In this document: positions 1 through 8,031 of the stretch, in pieces
Numbering within the stretch: position 1 is the stretch's first letter
Layout of the letters: each line of letters begins with the position of its first letter
Assembly: GCA_001800095.1 (NCBI GenBank)
Contig: MGUT01000023.1
Span: 17,603-31,856 of the forward strand
Origin: Elusimicrobia bacterium RIFCSPLOWO2_01_FULL_64_13
Lineage (GTDB): Bacteria > Elusimicrobiota > Elusimicrobia > 2-02-FULL-39-32
DNA length: 14,254 bases
Direction: 5' to 3'
Made by a program: the position numbers and the translations under genes
Notes under the pieces: model-generated
The model's database searches: none
What the model saw: only the letters and a program-made list of their open reading frames with translations
Told to the model about the DNA's origin: nothing

Positions 1-1
1 C

Positions 2-787
2 GCGGCCACTCCCTGGATGCACCGCCTGGCCCCGGTCGCGGCCTTCGTGCCCTCCTTCCTCTGCTACGCGGTCCTCCCGTTCGGAGACACCCTGGCCGTG
101 GACCTGGACATAGGCGTCCTCTACATCTTCGCCATATCCGGCATCTCGGTCCTGGGGATCGTGATGGCCGGCTGGGGGTCCGGCAACAAGTATTCCCTCC
201 TGGGCGGCCTCCGCGCCGCGGCCCAGTCCGTGTCCTACGAGATCCCCAGGGTCCTGTCCGTGGTGCCGGTCCTCATGTTCGCCTCCTCGCTGAAACTGAC
301 CGACATCGCCCGGGCGCAGAGCGGTTTCTGGACCGTCGCGGGCGTCCCGGTCCTGCCCAGGTGGTACATCTTCACCCCTTTCATCGGCCAGGCGGCGTTC
401 CTCATATTCCTCATCTCCTCCGTCGCGGAGACCAACCGCACTCCCTTCGACATCGCCGAGGCCGAATCCGAGCTCGTGGCCGGGTTCCACACGGAATACT
501 CCGGCATGAAGTTCTCCTTCTTCTTCCTCGCCGAATACGCGTTCGTCTTCCTGTCGGCGGGAATGGCGGCGGCGCTCTTCCTGGGCGGAGGGAGCGGGCC
601 GTTCCTCCCGGGCTGGTTCTGGTTCCTGCTCAAGAGCTTCGGCGTCGTGTTCATTTTCTTCTGGTTCCGCTGGACGTTCCCCCGGCTGCGCGTGGACCGG
701 CTGATGGAATTCACCTGGAAGTTCCTCCTGCCCTGGAGCTTCGCCAACATCCTGGCGGCCGGGCTCTTCATCCATTTCCGCTCATGA
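2..787 (+). CDS. nuoH: NADH-quinone oxidoreductase subunit H (partial, 5' end outside window)
   Basis: Membrane subunit of respiratory complex I that, with NuoB, NuoD and NuoI, forms the quinone chamber and joins the peripheral and membrane arms. The frame is open from base 2, so the ATG at 17 is internal. About 261 residues are visible against about 325 in E. coli, so roughly the first 60-70 residues are missing. Family hallmarks read directly: the loop motif LRAAAQSVSYEIP, then AETNRTPFDIAEAESELVAG followed by FHTEYSGMKF, both charged loops facing the quinone site, among several hydrophobic helices. The C-terminal helix ends in LAAGLFIHFRS. The stop overlaps the nuoI start (ATGA, 784-787), giving translational coupling. 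Nothing suggests decay. The family assignment is secure. Confidence 0.96.
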   Translation, partial: AATPWMHRLAPVAAFVPSFLCYAVLPFGDTLAVDLDIGVLYIFAISGISVLGIVMAGWGSGNKYSLLGGLRAAAQSVSYEIPRVLSVVPVLMFASSLKLTDIARAQSGFWTVAGVPVLPRWYIFTPFIGQAAFLIFLISSVAETNRTPFDIAEAESELVAGFHTEYSGMKFSFFFLAEYAFVFLSAGMAAALFLGGGSGPFLPGWFWFLLKSFGVVFIFFWFRWTFPRLRVDRLMEFTWKFLLPWSFANILAAGLFIHFRS

Positions 788-1230
788 TCGAATATTTCCG
801 GACCATCTACCGCGTCTCCAAGGCCCTCCTCCAGGGGATGGCGGTCACCGGCTCCTGGCTCTTCAAGCCCGCCGTTACGGTCCAGTTCCCCGCCGAGAAG
901 CTGACCCCGCCGGAGCGGTTCCGGGGGGCGCTCACGTTCGACAAGGAGACCTGCACGGCCTGCAACCTCTGTATCAAGGCCTGCCCCACCGCCTGCATAA
1001 CCCTCGAGCCCGCGGCGGACCCCGTCACCCAGAAGCGGATCGCCAAGGTCTCCTGGTACCAGATCGATTTCGGCAAATGCAACTACTGCCGGCTGTGCGA
1101 GGAGGCCTGCCCCACCAAACCCGTCAAGTCCGTCCGGCACACGCACCAGTACGAATGGGGCATGGCCGAGCGCGGGGAGATGTTCGTGAAATGGAAGCGC
1201 GGGTCCCCGGACCCCGCGGGGAAGGCGTGA
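784..1230 (+). CDS. nuoI: NADH-quinone oxidoreductase subunit I, 2x[4Fe-4S]
   Basis: Ferredoxin-like subunit of complex I carrying clusters N6a and N6b, which pass electrons towards the terminal cluster N2 and quinone. The protein is 148 residues. Two CxxCxxCxxxCP motifs are visible: Cys57, 60, 63, 67 (CTACNLCIKACP) and Cys99, 102, 105, 109 (CNYCRLCEEACP). The first about 35 residues form the amphipathic membrane-associated segment typical of NuoI. The ATG at 784 is chosen because it gives the normal N-terminus (MIEYFRTIYRVSK) and overlaps the nuoH stop by four bases; the reading frame extends further upstream, but only as a shadow of nuoH. No Shine-Dalgarno precedes it, so translation probably depends on coupling to nuoH. 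It is slightly short for the family, with a compact loop before the first cluster motif. Confidence 0.97.
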   Translation: MIEYFRTIYRVSKALLQGMAVTGSWLFKPAVTVQFPAEKLTPPERFRGALTFDKETCTACNLCIKACPTACITLEPAADPVTQKRIAKVSWYQIDFGKCNYCRLCEEACPTKPVKSVRHTHQYEWGMAERGEMFVKWKRGSPDPAGKA

Positions 1231-1742
1231 TGGAAGCCTTCGCGTTCTACCTCATGGCGGCCCTGGCGACGGCCGCGGCGGTCCTCGTGGTCACGGAGCG
1301 CCAGGTCTTCAACGCGGCCCTCTACCTCGCGGCGGTCCTGGCGCTCGTCGCGGGGCTGTTCGGATTCCTCGGGGCGGATTTCCTGGCCGCGGCGCAGGTC
1401 CTCCTGTACGTGGGCGGGATACTGGTGCTCATCGTGTTCGCGGTCATGCTCTCCAGCGTGCGCGACGGCCGGGTCCGGAGCCAGATCAACGCGCAATGGC
1501 TTCCGGCGCTGGCCGTCTCCCTGGCCGTCGCCGTCGCGGTCGTCGAGGCGGTCCGGCGCTCCTCTTTCGCGGCCGCGGACGTCCAGGCCGCGCCCACCAC
1601 CGGGGCCCTGGGGATGCTCCTTTTCAACGAGATGGCCCTGCCTTTCGAGGCGGTGTCCCTCGCCCTGCTGGCGGCGCTGGTCGGAGCGGTCTTCTTCTCG
1701 AGGAAAGAGAGGCCGGACGGCGCGGCCGGGGACGCGAAATGA
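1230..1742 (+). CDS. nuoJ: NADH-quinone oxidoreductase subunit J
   Basis: Small membrane subunit of complex I (ND6 homologue). Its third helix carries the pi-bulge implicated in coupling quinone chemistry to proton movement. The product is 170 residues with about five hydrophobic helices. Recognisable blocks are FNAALYLAAVLALVAG, then the conserved ADFLAAAQVLLYVGGILVLI with a Tyr-Val-Gly-Gly core, and near the C-terminus LPFEAVSLALLAALVGAVFF. The start at 1230 shares one base with the nuoI stop (TGATG). It has a good Shine-Dalgarno, GGGGAAGG at 1218-1225, four bases upstream. The reading frame runs further 5', but that part overlaps the Cys motifs of nuoI and is a shadow. The stop overlaps nuoK by ATGA. 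Confidence 0.95.
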   Translation: MEAFAFYLMAALATAAAVLVVTERQVFNAALYLAAVLALVAGLFGFLGADFLAAAQVLLYVGGILVLIVFAVMLSSVRDGRVRSQINAQWLPALAVSLAVAVAVVEAVRRSSFAAADVQAAPTTGALGMLLFNEMALPFEAVSLALLAALVGAVFFSRKERPDGAAGDAK

Positions 1743-2047
1743 TCGGACTCGCCCATTTCCTGGTCCTGGGAGCGGTCCTATTTTCCATCGGGATCTTCGG
1801 CGTGCTCACCCGGAGGAACATCATCGGCATCCTCATGTCGATCGAGATCATGTTCAACGCGGTCAATCTGAATCTCGTGGCCTTCAACCGCTATCTCTAC
1901 GGCGGGGACCTGTGGGGCCAGGGGGACGCGATATTCGTCATCACGCTCGCGGCCGGGGAAGCGGTGGTGGGGCTGGCGCTGGTCCTGGCCATCTACCGGA
2001 ACCTGAAGACCGTCTACGTCGAAAAGATGGACCTCCTGAAAGGATAG
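1739..2047 (+). CDS. nuoK: NADH-quinone oxidoreductase subunit K
   Basis: Small three-helix complex I subunit (ND4L homologue) in the proton path between NuoJ and NuoN. The product is 102 residues, the usual length. The two conserved intramembrane glutamates are visible: Glu36 in GILMSIEIMFNAVNL and Glu74 in TLAAGEAVVGLALVLA. The Arg25-Arg26-Asn27 turn after helix 1 is also typical. The start at 1739 overlaps the nuoJ stop (ATGA), and a GGGGA Shine-Dalgarno at 1728-1732 lies six bases upstream. It is followed seven bases later by nuoL. Confidence 0.97.
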   Translation: MIGLAHFLVLGAVLFSIGIFGVLTRRNIIGILMSIEIMFNAVNLNLVAFNRYLYGGDLWGQGDAIFVITLAAGEAVVGLALVLAIYRNLKTVYVEKMDLLKG

Positions 2048-2054
2048 GGGCCTC

Positions 2055-4022
2055 ATGATCGAACACGCCTATTGGATCGTCCTCCTCCCCCTCGTCTCGG
2101 CCGTCGTCATATTCTTCCTGGGCCGGTGGCTGCCCCTGCGCGGGGCCTCGCTCGGAATCCTCGCCTCCGGCTACGCGCTGGTCCATTCCCTGGGCATCTT
2201 CTTCAAGATGCTCGGCGCCCACGGGGCCCCCCGGGAATTCAGCGTCCCCTGGTTCCGCTTCGGGCTTTTCCAGACCGAGCTCGGGTTCCTGATCGACGGC
2301 CTCGCCGCGGTCATGCTGGTCGTGGTCACCCTGGTCAGCTTCCTGGTGCAGGTGTACTCCCTGGGCTACATGCGCGGCGACGAGCGCTTCAAGCGCTACT
2401 ACGCCTATCTCTCCTTTTTCACGTTCGCCATGCTCCTCCTGGTCGCGGCCAATAACTTCCTGCAGATATTCCTGGGCTGGGAGCTGGTGGGAGCGGCTTC
2501 GTACCTCCTGATCGGGTTCTGGTTCGAGAAGAAGGAGGCGGCGGCGGCGGGGCGGAAGGCCTTCATCACCACCAAGCTCGGCGACCTGGGGTTCTTCATC
2601 GCGATCCTGCTGGTTTTTTCCCTTCTGGGCACCCTGAACTTCGCCCAGGTCCAGGCCCGGCTCGCGGACGGGCTGGTCTCGCCGCGGGCCGCGGCGGCGA
2701 TAGCGCTCCTCCTTTTCCTGGGCGCGGCGGGCAAGAGCGCGCAGGCCCCTCTCCATATCTGGCTTCCGGACGCCATGGAAGGCCCCACCCCCGTTTCCGC
2801 CCTCATCCACGCCGCCACCATGGTCGCCGCCGGCGTCTACCTCGTGGCCCGGACGACCTTCCTCTTCGAATACGGGGCGGCGTCGCTCGAGGTCGTGGCC
2901 TGGGTCGGCGGGATCACGGCGCTCTTGGCCGCCTGCATGGCGCTCGTGGCCAACGACATCAAGCGCGTCCTCGCTTTTTCCACCATCAGCCAGCTGGGCT
3001 ATATGATGCTGGCCATGGGCGTCGGCGGGCGGACGGCCGGCATATTCCACCTCACCAACCACGCCTTCTTCAAGGCGCTCCTGTTCCTGTGCGCCGGTTC
3101 CGTCATCCACGCGGTCCACACCAACGACATCCGCGAGATGGGAGGCCTCTCCAGGAAGATGATCTGGACCTTCTGGACGTTCTCCTTCGGCTGGATCGCG
3201 ATATGCGGGCTTTGGCCCTTCGCCGGTTTCTTCAGCAAGGACGCCATATTGGAGGCGGCCTTCCATTCCGGACACCTCTCCCTTTTCTATCTCGGGACGT
3301 TCACGGCCTTCCTCACGGCCTTCTACATGACGCGCCTCTATCTCCTCGTGTTCGTGACCGAACCGCGCAACATCCCGGTCTTCAGCCGCGTCAAGGAATC
3401 CCCCGGAAGCATGGTGGTCCCTCTCGTGGTCCTGGCCCTCCTCTCCTTCGGGAGCGGCATCCTGCTCCAGTACGGGCTGGACATGGAGGCCCTGCTGGGC
3501 GGCGCCCCGGAAAGCATGGTCCGCTCGGCCCACCAGGCCTCCACCCACGCGGTGCCCGGCTGGTTCATCCCGGCGGTGTCGATGGCGGCGGTGCTGTCGG
3601 GGATCGTGCTCGCGTTCCTCTTCTACTTGCGAAAGCTCTTCTCCGCGGAATCCCTGGCCGAAACGTTCGCGCCGGCCTACCGGCTTCTGCTCAAGCGCTT
3701 CGCCTTCGACGAGATGTACCTGGCCTGCCTCGTCCGGCCCGGGGACGCCCTGGCCCGCTCCCTGGCGCGGTTCGATTACGAGATCTTCGACCGGTTCGGC
3801 ATCGACGGGACGGGCTGGCTCACCCTCCGGCTGTCCTCGGTCCAGGGCTGGTTCGACCGGGTGGTGGTGGACGGCCTGGTGGACTTCTGGGGGGCGCTGA
3901 TCCAATTCTTCGGAAGACATTTGCGGCGGATGCAGACGGGACTGGTCCAGAACTATATCTTCATCCTGGCGGCGGGCTTCGGCCTCCTGCTCTACTGGAA
4001 GCTGAAGATAGGATTTTATTAG
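2055..4022 (+). CDS. nuoL: NADH-quinone oxidoreductase subunit L (distal proton pump)
   Basis: Largest antiporter-like subunit of complex I, at the far end of the membrane arm (ND5/MrpA-type). The product is 655 residues, normal for the family with its extra C-terminal helices. Key residues: Glu143 in GWELVGAASYLLIGFWF (TM5), Lys227 in GAAGKSAQAPLHIWLPDAME (TM7), the following GPTPVSALIHAATMVAAGVY with its helix-8 His, and the Lys in GFFSKDAILEAAF (TM12 region). The C-terminus (after about residue 550) contains the stretch expected for the lateral amphipathic helix, then a final membrane anchor ending YWKLKIGFY. The ATG at 2055 follows the nuoK stop by seven bases; AGGGG at 2046-2050 is a plausible ribosome binding site. 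No missing pump residue was noticed. Confidence 0.97.
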   Translation: MIEHAYWIVLLPLVSAVVIFFLGRWLPLRGASLGILASGYALVHSLGIFFKMLGAHGAPREFSVPWFRFGLFQTELGFLIDGLAAVMLVVVTLVSFLVQVYSLGYMRGDERFKRYYAYLSFFTFAMLLLVAANNFLQIFLGWELVGAASYLLIGFWFEKKEAAAAGRKAFITTKLGDLGFFIAILLVFSLLGTLNFAQVQARLADGLVSPRAAAAIALLLFLGAAGKSAQAPLHIWLPDAMEGPTPVSALIHAATMVAAGVYLVARTTFLFEYGAASLEVVAWVGGITALLAACMALVANDIKRVLAFSTISQLGYMMLAMGVGGRTAGIFHLTNHAFFKALLFLCAGSVIHAVHTNDIREMGGLSRKMIWTFWTFSFGWIAICGLWPFAGFFSKDAILEAAFHSGHLSLFYLGTFTAFLTAFYMTRLYLLVFVTEPRNIPVFSRVKESPGSMVVPLVVLALLSFGSGILLQYGLDMEALLGGAPESMVRSAHQASTHAVPGWFIPAVSMAAVLSGIVLAFLFYLRKLFSAESLAETFAPAYRLLLKRFAFDEMYLACLVRPGDALARSLARFDYEIFDRFGIDGTGWLTLRLSSVQGWFDRVVVDGLVDFWGALIQFFGRHLRRMQTGLVQNYIFILAAGFGLLLYWKLKIGFY

Positions 4023-4041
4023 AACTTATCTCATGAATAGG

Positions 4042-4050
4042 AAAGGAGAT
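4042..4050 (+). promoter_or_regulatory. Strong Shine-Dalgarno of nuoM
   Basis: AAAGGAGAT at 4042-4050, with the AAAGGAG core seven bases before the ATG at 4056. It is the closest match to the anti-Shine-Dalgarno in the nuo part of the window. It sits in the only gap of any size between nuo genes (33 bases, 4023-4055). It fixes the nuoM start and suggests nuoM is initiated independently of nuoL. Confidence 0.8.
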
Positions 4051-4055
4051 CTTCT

Positions 4056-5555
4056 ATGCCGCTCTTGACCCTCGTCACTTTTCTGCCGATGCTCGGCGCG
4101 CTGCTCATCCTCGTGCTCCCCAAGGAGAAGGTGAACTGGCAGCGGACGGCCGCCGTCGTTTTTTCCGGACTGTCCTTCCTGGTCTCCCTGCAGATCCTGC
4201 GCGTCTTCGATCCGGCCACGTCCGCCCTCCAGCTCGCGGAGAAGTCCTCCTGGATCCCTTCCTTCGGGATCAACTACCACCTGGGCGTCGACGGGCTTTC
4301 CCTGCCCCTCCTGGTCCTCACCACGCTGCTCTCCCTCCTTTCCATCATCGCCTCGTTCAACATCGAGCTGCGGGTCAAGGAATATTTCTTCTGGTTCCTG
4401 GTGCTGGAGACCGGCATGCTCGGGGTCTTCGTCGCGCTCGATTTCTTCCTCTTCTACATCTTCTGGGAAGTGATGCTGGTCCCGATGTATTTTCTGATCG
4501 GCATCTGGGGCGGCCCGCAGAAGGAATACGCCGCCATCAAGTTCTTCCTCTACACCCTGTTCGGCTCCATCTTCATGCTCATCGCCATCCTGGCCCTCTA
4601 TTTCCGGGCGGACCCGCACACCTTCGACATCCCCCAGCTCATCAGCCAGGGCGCGCAGTTCGGCGGGAGGTTCCAGACGGTGGTGTTCCTGCTCCTGTTC
4701 GTGGCGTTCGCCATCAAGGTGCCCATATTCCCGTTCCATACCTGGCTGCCCCTCGCCCACGTGGAGGCGCCCACCGCGGTATCGGTGATCCTGGCGGGCG
4801 TCCTCCTGAAGCTGGGGACCTACGGCATGATGCGCGTCTCCTTCCCCATGTTCCCCTCCGCCGCGCTCTGGTTCGCGATCCCGCTCCTGATCCTGGCCTT
4901 CATCAACATCGTCTACGGGGCCCTGGTCGCCATGGCGCAGACCGACATGAAAAAGATGGTGGCCTACTCCTCCATCAACCACATGGGCTACGCCCTCCTG
5001 GGCATGGCCGCCTTCACGGTCACGGGCTTCAACGGCGCGATATTGCAGATGGTCAACCACGGCATCATCACCGGGTCGCTCTTCCTTCTCGTCGGCGTCA
5101 TCTACGACCGGGCCCACACCCGGGACCTGGGCGCTTTCGGAGGCCTGGGGGCGAAACTCCCCGTCTACACCGGCATCATGGTCCTGGCGTCGATGGCGTC
5201 TTTGGGCCTGCCGGGGCTGGCCGGGTTCATCTCCGAATTCCTCTGTTTCCTGGGAGCGTTCTCGGCCAATCCGGAAGCGGTCGTTTTCGGGAACACGCCG
5301 GCCTTCAAGCTTTTCACCGCCCTCTCCGTGATCGGCATCCTGGTCACGGCGGCGTTCTTCCTTAGGATGATCGAGAAGGTCTTCCTCGGTCCCTTCAACG
5401 CCAAGTGGGAGAGTTTGAAAGACATGTCCCCCAGGGAATTGGCGGCGGTGGTCCCCCTGACCGCGCTCACGATATGGATCGGGGTGTGGCCCCAGTGGCT
5501 CCTGTCCCTCATGAACTCGACGGTGGAACAGATGGTGGCGTTCATCCGCCAATGA
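4056..5555 (+). CDS. nuoM: NADH-quinone oxidoreductase subunit M (proton pump)
   Basis: Antiporter-like proton-pumping subunit of complex I (ND4 homologue), located between NuoL and NuoN. The product is 499 residues, standard length, with about 14 helices. Pump residues seen: Glu138 in IFWEVMLVPMYFLIGIWGG (TM5), Lys221 in FAIKVPIFPFHTWLPLAHVE (TM7) and Lys252 in SVILAGVLLKLGTYGMMRVS (TM8). The block MKKMVAYSSINHMGYALLG is also typical. The start is set by the AAAGGAG site. The stop overlaps nuoN by ATGA (5552-5555). Confidence 0.97.
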   Translation: MPLLTLVTFLPMLGALLILVLPKEKVNWQRTAAVVFSGLSFLVSLQILRVFDPATSALQLAEKSSWIPSFGINYHLGVDGLSLPLLVLTTLLSLLSIIASFNIELRVKEYFFWFLVLETGMLGVFVALDFFLFYIFWEVMLVPMYFLIGIWGGPQKEYAAIKFFLYTLFGSIFMLIAILALYFRADPHTFDIPQLISQGAQFGGRFQTVVFLLLFVAFAIKVPIFPFHTWLPLAHVEAPTAVSVILAGVLLKLGTYGMMRVSFPMFPSAALWFAIPLLILAFINIVYGALVAMAQTDMKKMVAYSSINHMGYALLGMAAFTVTGFNGAILQMVNHGIITGSLFLLVGVIYDRAHTRDLGAFGGLGAKLPVYTGIMVLASMASLGLPGLAGFISEFLCFLGAFSANPEAVVFGNTPAFKLFTALSVIGILVTAAFFLRMIEKVFLGPFNAKWESLKDMSPRELAAVVPLTALTIWIGVWPQWLLSLMNSTVEQMVAFIRQ

Positions 5556-6985
5556 TCGAATCGGCCCGGCTCCTTAAACCGGAGATCATCCTCGCCGGCG
5601 CGGCGCTGGCCCTGCTGGCGCTGGACGTTTCCGTCGGGCGGGGCTCCCTGAAAAGATGGGCCCTGGCCGCGGCGCTGGCGTCCCTGGCGGCCGCCCTGGC
5701 CTGCCTGCTGCGGTTCCCGGACTCCGGCCGGGCCTTCGGGATGCTTTCCATCGACGAATTCTCCCATTTCTTCAAGCTCGTCTCCGTCCTGGGAGCCGGG
5801 CTCGTCCTCCTGCTCGCGGAGGACGATGATTCCCTGATGGGGGGATCGGCCGGCACTTTCGCGGGGCTGGTCCTTCTATCCACGGTGGGGACCATGCTCC
5901 TGGCTTCGGCGGAGGACTTCCTGATCCTTTTCGTGGCGCTCGAGCTCACCACCATTCCGCTCTTCATCCTGGCGGGTTTCCTTAGAAGGGACCTCCGCTC
6001 GAACGAGGGCGCGATCAAGTTCTTCCTCATGGGGGCCTTTTCCACGGGACTCATGCTTTACGGCATATCCTTCCTGTACGGATCGGCGGGCTCGACCCAC
6101 TTCCAGGCGCTGGCGTCCGTGTGGTCCGCGGACGTCCCCGCCAACCGGACCCTGGACCTCGTCGGGCTCTTTTTCCTCCTGGCCGGACTGGGTTTCAAAT
6201 TGACCCTGGTGCCTTTCCACCAGTGGGTCCCGGACGCCTACGAGGGCGCTCCCACCCCCATCACCGCCTTCTTCGCCGTCTCGAGGGACGCCGGCGTCAT
6301 CGTGGTCATGCTGCGGCTCTTCGGCGAATTCGTTCCCATCGGCCGCGCCGGCCTCACGGACCTCTTCGCGCTCCTGTCCGTGCTGACCATGACGATCGGG
6401 AACCTCACCGCTCTGCGGCAGGAGAGCTTGAAAAGGCTCCTGGCCTATTCCTCGATCGCCCACGCCGGCACCCTCTTCATCGGCCTGGTGGCCGCCAACC
6501 CCCTGGGGCGGGAGGGCGTGATGGTCTACGCCCTGGCCTACACCCTCATGGGGATCGGGGCCTTCGCGGTCGTCGCGGCGGTCGCGCGGATCAAGGGGTC
6601 GGATTCCCTCGAAGCGATCGAGGGCCTGGCCGGCGAGCATTTCGGCCTGGCGATGCTGATGCTCATCTTCCTCCTGTCCCTGTCCGGGATCCCGCCTTTC
6701 CTGGGGTTCCTGGGTAAATTCTACGTGTTCGCCGCCGCCATCGAGGCCGGTCTGGGCTGGCTGGTCGCCATCGGTCTCCTGAACTCGGTCATCTCCGTCT
6801 ATTATTATTTCCGCATCGTCCATAAGATGTTCTTCCGCGACAGCCGGATACTTTCCCTGGCGTCCCCTGCGAATTGGAGCCTGCGGATCGCCGCCGGGGC
6901 CTCGGCCGCGGCCCTCCTCATCTTCGGCGTTTTCCCCCACCGGATCGCGTCCTGGGTCGGCCAGGCGTCGCGGGCCCTGCAATGA
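5552..6985 (+). CDS. nuoN: NADH-quinone oxidoreductase subunit N (proton pump)
   Basis: Antiporter-like subunit of complex I nearest the quinone module (ND2 homologue). The product is 477 residues from the ATG at 5552, which overlaps the nuoM stop (ATGA). The open frame continues upstream only as nuoM shadow. Conserved residues: Glu131 in ALELTTIPLFILAGF (TM5), Lys216 in GLGFKLTLVPFHQWVPDAYE (TM7), the loop GAPTPITAFFAV, and Lys389 in GFLGKFYVFAAAI (TM12). An oddity: where most NuoN have a TM8 lysine (E. coli Lys247, in SK), this protein reads Ser244-Arg245-Asp246. No Shine-Dalgarno is visible, so translation is probably coupled to nuoM. The stop overlaps the next gene by ATGA. Confidence 0.96.
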   Translation: MIESARLLKPEIILAGAALALLALDVSVGRGSLKRWALAAALASLAAALACLLRFPDSGRAFGMLSIDEFSHFFKLVSVLGAGLVLLLAEDDDSLMGGSAGTFAGLVLLSTVGTMLLASAEDFLILFVALELTTIPLFILAGFLRRDLRSNEGAIKFFLMGAFSTGLMLYGISFLYGSAGSTHFQALASVWSADVPANRTLDLVGLFFLLAGLGFKLTLVPFHQWVPDAYEGAPTPITAFFAVSRDAGVIVVMLRLFGEFVPIGRAGLTDLFALLSVLTMTIGNLTALRQESLKRLLAYSSIAHAGTLFIGLVAANPLGREGVMVYALAYTLMGIGAFAVVAAVARIKGSDSLEAIEGLAGEHFGLAMLMLIFLLSLSGIPPFLGFLGKFYVFAAAIEAGLGWLVAIGLLNSVISVYYYFRIVHKMFFRDSRILSLASPANWSLRIAAGASAAALLIFGVFPHRIASWVGQASRALQ

Positions 6986-8031
6986 AACCAGGCGCCGCGG
7001 CCTCCGTTTTCTCCTATTCGCCGGACCGGCCGGGCCTGCCTCTCAAGGAGATCGTCCGGCCCATCCTTCCCCACCTCCTCAAGGTCGAGGAGAGACTGGA
7101 GGCCGTCGCCCGGGATTCGGACGGCATCCTATCGGAGTCCTCGCGCTACGTCCTGTGCGGAGGAGGCAAGAGGATCCGGGCGGCGCTGGTATTGTTCGGG
7201 GCGGTCGTCGCGCCCGAAGCTCCCGGGGACCGCGCGCCGGCCGGCGCCGCGTCGGCCGAGGACGCGGCCGCGATCGCCGCGGCGGTCGAGCTGATCCATT
7301 CCGCCACCCTCGTGCACGACGACATCGTCGACCGGGCGGTGCTCCGGCGGCTGAAGCCCGCCGTGAACATCCATTTCGGGGAGGAAGTCGCGGTCCTCCT
7401 GGGCGATTTCCTCTACTCCAAGGCTTTCGAGATGATCGCCCGGGTGGGCGACCCCGTGATCGATTCGTGGATCGCGGGCACCACCCGCGTCATGTGCGAA
7501 GGCGAGCTCGACCAGCTCCGCCACCGGTTCCAGCCGGACCTGACCCTTGAGGAATATTTTTCCTTCATCGACCGGAAGACGGCGAGCCTGATCGCCTGCT
7601 GCGCGCGCGCCGGCGGGCGGCTGGGGGGGCTGGGGAAGCGGGAGCAGGAATCTCTCGCGGACTTCGGCAGGAACGCGGGGATCAGTTTCCAGATCGTGGA
7701 CGACATCCTCGACCTCGTGGGAACCGAGTCCCGCATCGGCAAGACCCTGCGCACGGACGCCGGGAACGGCAAGATGACCCTGCCCCTCATCCTCCTGCGC
7801 GAGTCCCTCCGGGGTCCGGACCGGGACGCGTTCGAACGCGCGATCCGCTCCCCGTCCCGGGAGGACCGGGATTTCCAGCGCTGGATCCAAAGCCGCGATA
7901 TCATCGAGCAGGCCGAGAGGCGCGCCCTGGAATATTTTGACAGGGCCGGCCGCGCCATCGCCGGTTTCGACCCCGGCGTCCGCGTCCCCCTCGAACAGCT
8001 GTCCCGGTTCCTCCTGTACCGGGATTATTGA
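6982..8031 (+). CDS. Trans-polyprenyl diphosphate synthase (medium/long chain; heptaprenyl/octaprenyl type)
   Basis: All-trans isoprenyl chain elongation from allylic diphosphate and isopentenyl diphosphate, most likely making the menaquinone or ubiquinone side chain. The product is 349 residues. The first Asp-rich motif is DDIVD at 113-117, preceded by ELIHSATLVH and followed by Arg122-Arg123. The second is DDILD at 240-244. The IPP-binding GGGKRIRA block is at 60-67. The fifth residue before the first motif is Ala108, not an aromatic; in this family that favours long products over farnesyl or geranylgeranyl. The N-terminus is about 20 residues longer than many homologues. The ATG overlaps the nuoN stop (ATGA) and has no Shine-Dalgarno, so it looks like the last gene of the nuo operon. 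IspB, HepT/HepS component II and GerC-like are equally possible names; exact chain length cannot be read from sequence. Confidence 0.92.
   Translation: MKPGAAASVFSYSPDRPGLPLKEIVRPILPHLLKVEERLEAVARDSDGILSESSRYVLCGGGKRIRAALVLFGAVVAPEAPGDRAPAGAASAEDAAAIAAAVELIHSATLVHDDIVDRAVLRRLKPAVNIHFGEEVAVLLGDFLYSKAFEMIARVGDPVIDSWIAGTTRVMCEGELDQLRHRFQPDLTLEEYFSFIDRKTASLIACCARAGGRLGGLGKREQESLADFGRNAGISFQIVDDILDLVGTESRIGKTLRTDAGNGKMTLPLILLRESLRGPDRDAFERAIRSPSREDRDFQRWIQSRDIIEQAERRALEYFDRAGRAIAGFDPGVRVPLEQLSRFLLYRDY

Noticed and set aside
1941..3920. 659-codon open frame on the minus strand opposite nuoL
   Set aside because: Its translation is a run of Glu, Arg, Gly, Asp, His and Gln with no domain, and it mirrors the codon pattern of nuoL. 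Open antisense frames are expected opposite GC-rich genes with strong third-position bias.
5405..5551. Upstream extension of the nuoN frame into nuoM
   Set aside because: The extra residues are Gly/Pro/His-rich shadow sequence of nuoM. ATG 5552 gives a normal NuoN N-terminus and an ATGA overlap.
4026..5552. 508-codon open frame on the minus strand opposite nuoM
   Set aside because: Same shadow effect: highly charged low-complexity translation exactly coextensive with nuoM. No membrane, catalytic or binding motif is visible.
6121..6717. 198-codon + strand frame inside nuoN
   Set aside because: Arg/Pro/Gly/His-rich alternate frame fully inside a conserved gene with no motif.
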